NCBI GenBank assembly: GCA_031270945.1 | Contig: JAISWZ010000100.1 | Location: 1-39,365 of the forward strand | Source of the DNA: Clostridiales bacterium | GTDB lineage: Bacteria > Bacillota > Clostridia > Lachnospirales > WQUN01 | Direction of reading: 5' to 3' | DNA length: 39,365 nt | Shown: positions 38,509 through 39,365 of the stretch, piece after piece | Numbering within the stretch: position 1 is the stretch's first letter | How the letters are laid out: each line of letters opens with the position of its first letter | Notes under the pieces: generated by a model | Told to the model about the DNA's origin: nothing | Database searches by the model: none | The model's input: only the letters and a program-made list of their open reading frames with translations | Translations under genes and position numbers: made by a program

Positions 38509-39081
38509 ATGAAATTACCAGAATCGAAAAAAGAATTGTATGACACATATTTTTTGAAAGAAGATTTAATAAAATTATGCAAAGAATATAATCTCCCGAC
38601 AAATGGTTCAAAAGAAAATTTGTTGGAATATATAGGTAACTTCATAGAAAACAAACCTGTTACAGAAATTAAGGCAAACCCAATAATTAAGAATAATGGT
38701 TTTATACCATCGCTGGAAAAAATAATAGATGAAAATTATAGTAATAATGAAATTCACAGGGCATTTTTTATAAAAGCAATAGGTGAACATTTTAAATTTA
38801 ATGTAACATTTATGAATTGGATGAAAGAAAATAAGGGGAAAAAGACATACAAAGAAGCAATAGAAATGTACAATAAAATATTGTTGGATAAAAAACAGGG
38901 AAAGAAAATAGAAATAGGAAAACAATTTGAATATAATCAATATACAAGAGACTTTTTTAATGATAATCCCGAATTAAGCAGGGAAGATTGTATTAAATGC
39001 TGGAATTATAAAAAGACACAAAAAAGGAACCATAAATATAATAAAGAGGATTTAAAAATATGGAATAAGAAGATAATGTAG
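38509..39081 (+). CDS. SAP-domain/DUF6434-like protein
   Basis: A 190-residue, Lys- and Asn-rich basic protein. Residues 15-48 (LKEDLIKLCKEYNLPTNGSK followed by ENLLEYIGNFIE) fit a SAP-type helix-turn-helix, a putative nucleic-acid-binding module. Residues about 80-172 (EIHRAFFIKAIGEHFKFNVT, FMNWMKENKGKKTYKEAIEM, LSREDCIKCWNYKKTQKRNH) fit the DUF6434 family usually fused to SAP. No enzymatic residues are evident and the function is unknown. AGGAGG lies before the ATG. It is AT-rich, unlike the rest of the window, which indicates transfer. It is followed by a short gap and the partial Fic gene on the same strand. Confidence 0.8.
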   Translation: MKLPESKKELYDTYFLKEDLIKLCKEYNLPTNGSKENLLEYIGNFIENKPVTEIKANPIIKNNGFIPSLEKIIDENYSNNEIHRAFFIKAIGEHFKFNVTFMNWMKENKGKKTYKEAIEMYNKILLDKKQGKKIEIGKQFEYNQYTRDFFNDNPELSREDCIKCWNYKKTQKRNHKYNKEDLKIWNKKIM

Positions 39082-39110
39082 CATTTCTCTCAATGCAAAA
39101 ATTAAATATT

Positions 39111-39165
39111 CTCCGCATTTTTGCGTAAAATAATTTAGTTTTTCGCCGCAAAAGTTGTATCTTTA
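39111..39165 (+). promoter_or_regulatory. Possible Bacteroidota-type promoter for the Fic gene
   Basis: GTTGTATCTTTAC at about 39153-39165 resembles the TAnnTTTG -7 element of Bacteroidota promoters, with a T-rich block (TTTAGTTTTTCG) about 20 bases upstream. It precedes the Fic start by about 25 bases. A sigma-70 promoter is not evident. The match is by eye and imperfect (TTTA for TTTG). Confidence 0.3.
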
Positions 39166-39189
39166 CATTTTGAAATTTAAAAATAAGAT

Positions 39190-39365
39190 ATGGCAAAATA
39201 TATTTATCAACACGAAAATTGGACTAACTTCGTTTGGGACGAAGAAAAAATCCGTGATTTATTCGGCGAAGTCAAGTATTTACAAGGCAAACTGAACGGC
39301 ATAATGAGTACAGTCGGTTTTTCTCAAAAAGAAGAAACCTTACTCAATACATTCACTTTTGATAT
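39190..39365 (+). CDS. Fic family protein, N-terminal fragment (DUF4172)
   Basis: The frame opens with ATG at 39190 and runs off the window end. The 58 visible residues start MAKYIYQHENWTNFVWDEEK and continue with KIRDLFGEVKYLQGKLNGIM. This is the DUF4172 domain found at the N-terminus of many Fic/DOC proteins (typical pattern YIxQxxxWPxFxWD ... RxxQGxLxGxM). Fic proteins transfer AMP or other phosphate-linked groups to target proteins; the catalytic HxFx(D/E)GNGR motif would lie beyond the window. It is low in GC, in the foreign-looking end segment. Toxin, antitoxin or housekeeping roles cannot be distinguished from the fragment. Confidence 0.8.
   Translation, partial: MAKYIYQHENWTNFVWDEEKIRDLFGEVKYLQGKLNGIMSTVGFSQKEETLLNTFTFD

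Larger units (their letters stand above)
38440..39365. other. AT-rich segment of foreign composition
   Basis: From about 38440 to the window end the sequence is strongly AT-rich, clearly different from the roughly 50% GC on the left. It carries a SAP/DUF6434-like gene and the beginning of a Fic gene, both with A/T-ending codons. It is likely a horizontally acquired island edge, unless the contig is chimeric. Confidence 0.75.

Overview
The window looks like a chromosomal segment from an anaerobic bacterium of roughly 50% GC. Most genes have strong AGGAGG-type ribosome binding sites. There are lipoproteins with lipoboxes, two very large secreted proteins ending in S-layer homology (SLH) domains, an oxygen-sensitive glycyl radical enzyme with its activase, and a flavin/ETF-based catabolic operon. 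Together these suggest a Clostridia-like member of the Bacillota; another SLH-bearing phylum such as Synergistota cannot be excluded from sequence alone.

Layout. 1-1051 (+): the tail of a probable signalling protein, then a REC-HTH response regulator. 1223-1771 (-): a small putative membrane-associated protein. 2134-5384 (+): a radical-SAM activase and a glycyl radical enzyme with an unusual active-site loop. 5636-5854 (-): a small zinc ribbon. 6347-7084 (+): deoD. 7227-17211 (-): a ten-kilobase operon, mostly translationally coupled. In transcription order it encodes a BON/GlpA-like/BFD dehydrogenase, an NAD(FAD) oxidoreductase, a DUF1667 protein, an AGPS-like FAD oxidase, a fused ETF, a GlcD-like FAD oxidase and a second fused ETF. 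A near-consensus promoter lies at 17432-17460. Divergent from it, after a 1.5 kb intergenic region rich in palindromes, are a GlpK-like FGGY kinase and a small polytopic membrane protein (18769-21042, +). 21286-25200 (-): a large lipoprotein with a degenerate protease-like domain and MORN-like repeats, a NUDIX hydrolase and a small lipoprotein. 25690-37929 (+): two paralogous surface proteins with a transglutaminase-like domain, Ig-like repeats (11 versus 3) and SLH domains. From about 38440 to the end the sequence becomes AT-rich and encodes a SAP/DUF6434-type protein and the start of a Fic protein, so it looks foreign.

Functionally, the kinase, GlpA-like dehydrogenase, oxidoreductase and DUF1667 protein form the core of a known glycerol/polyol-phosphate oxidation module. 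Here it is extended by two pairs, each an FAD oxidase with a natively fused EtfB-EtfA. One ETF keeps a motif typical of bifurcating ETFs and the other has lost it. The kinase lacks a residue used by E. coli GlpK to bind glycerol, so the substrate may be another polyol or hydroxyacid.

A family of palindromic intergenic elements with GTGCATATCCCAAAATT-like ends is scattered through the window, mainly in the 5' leaders of operons. Two 100-bp copies are almost identical. Several other short repeats and simple-sequence tracts lie in the gaps, mostly just after stop codons.
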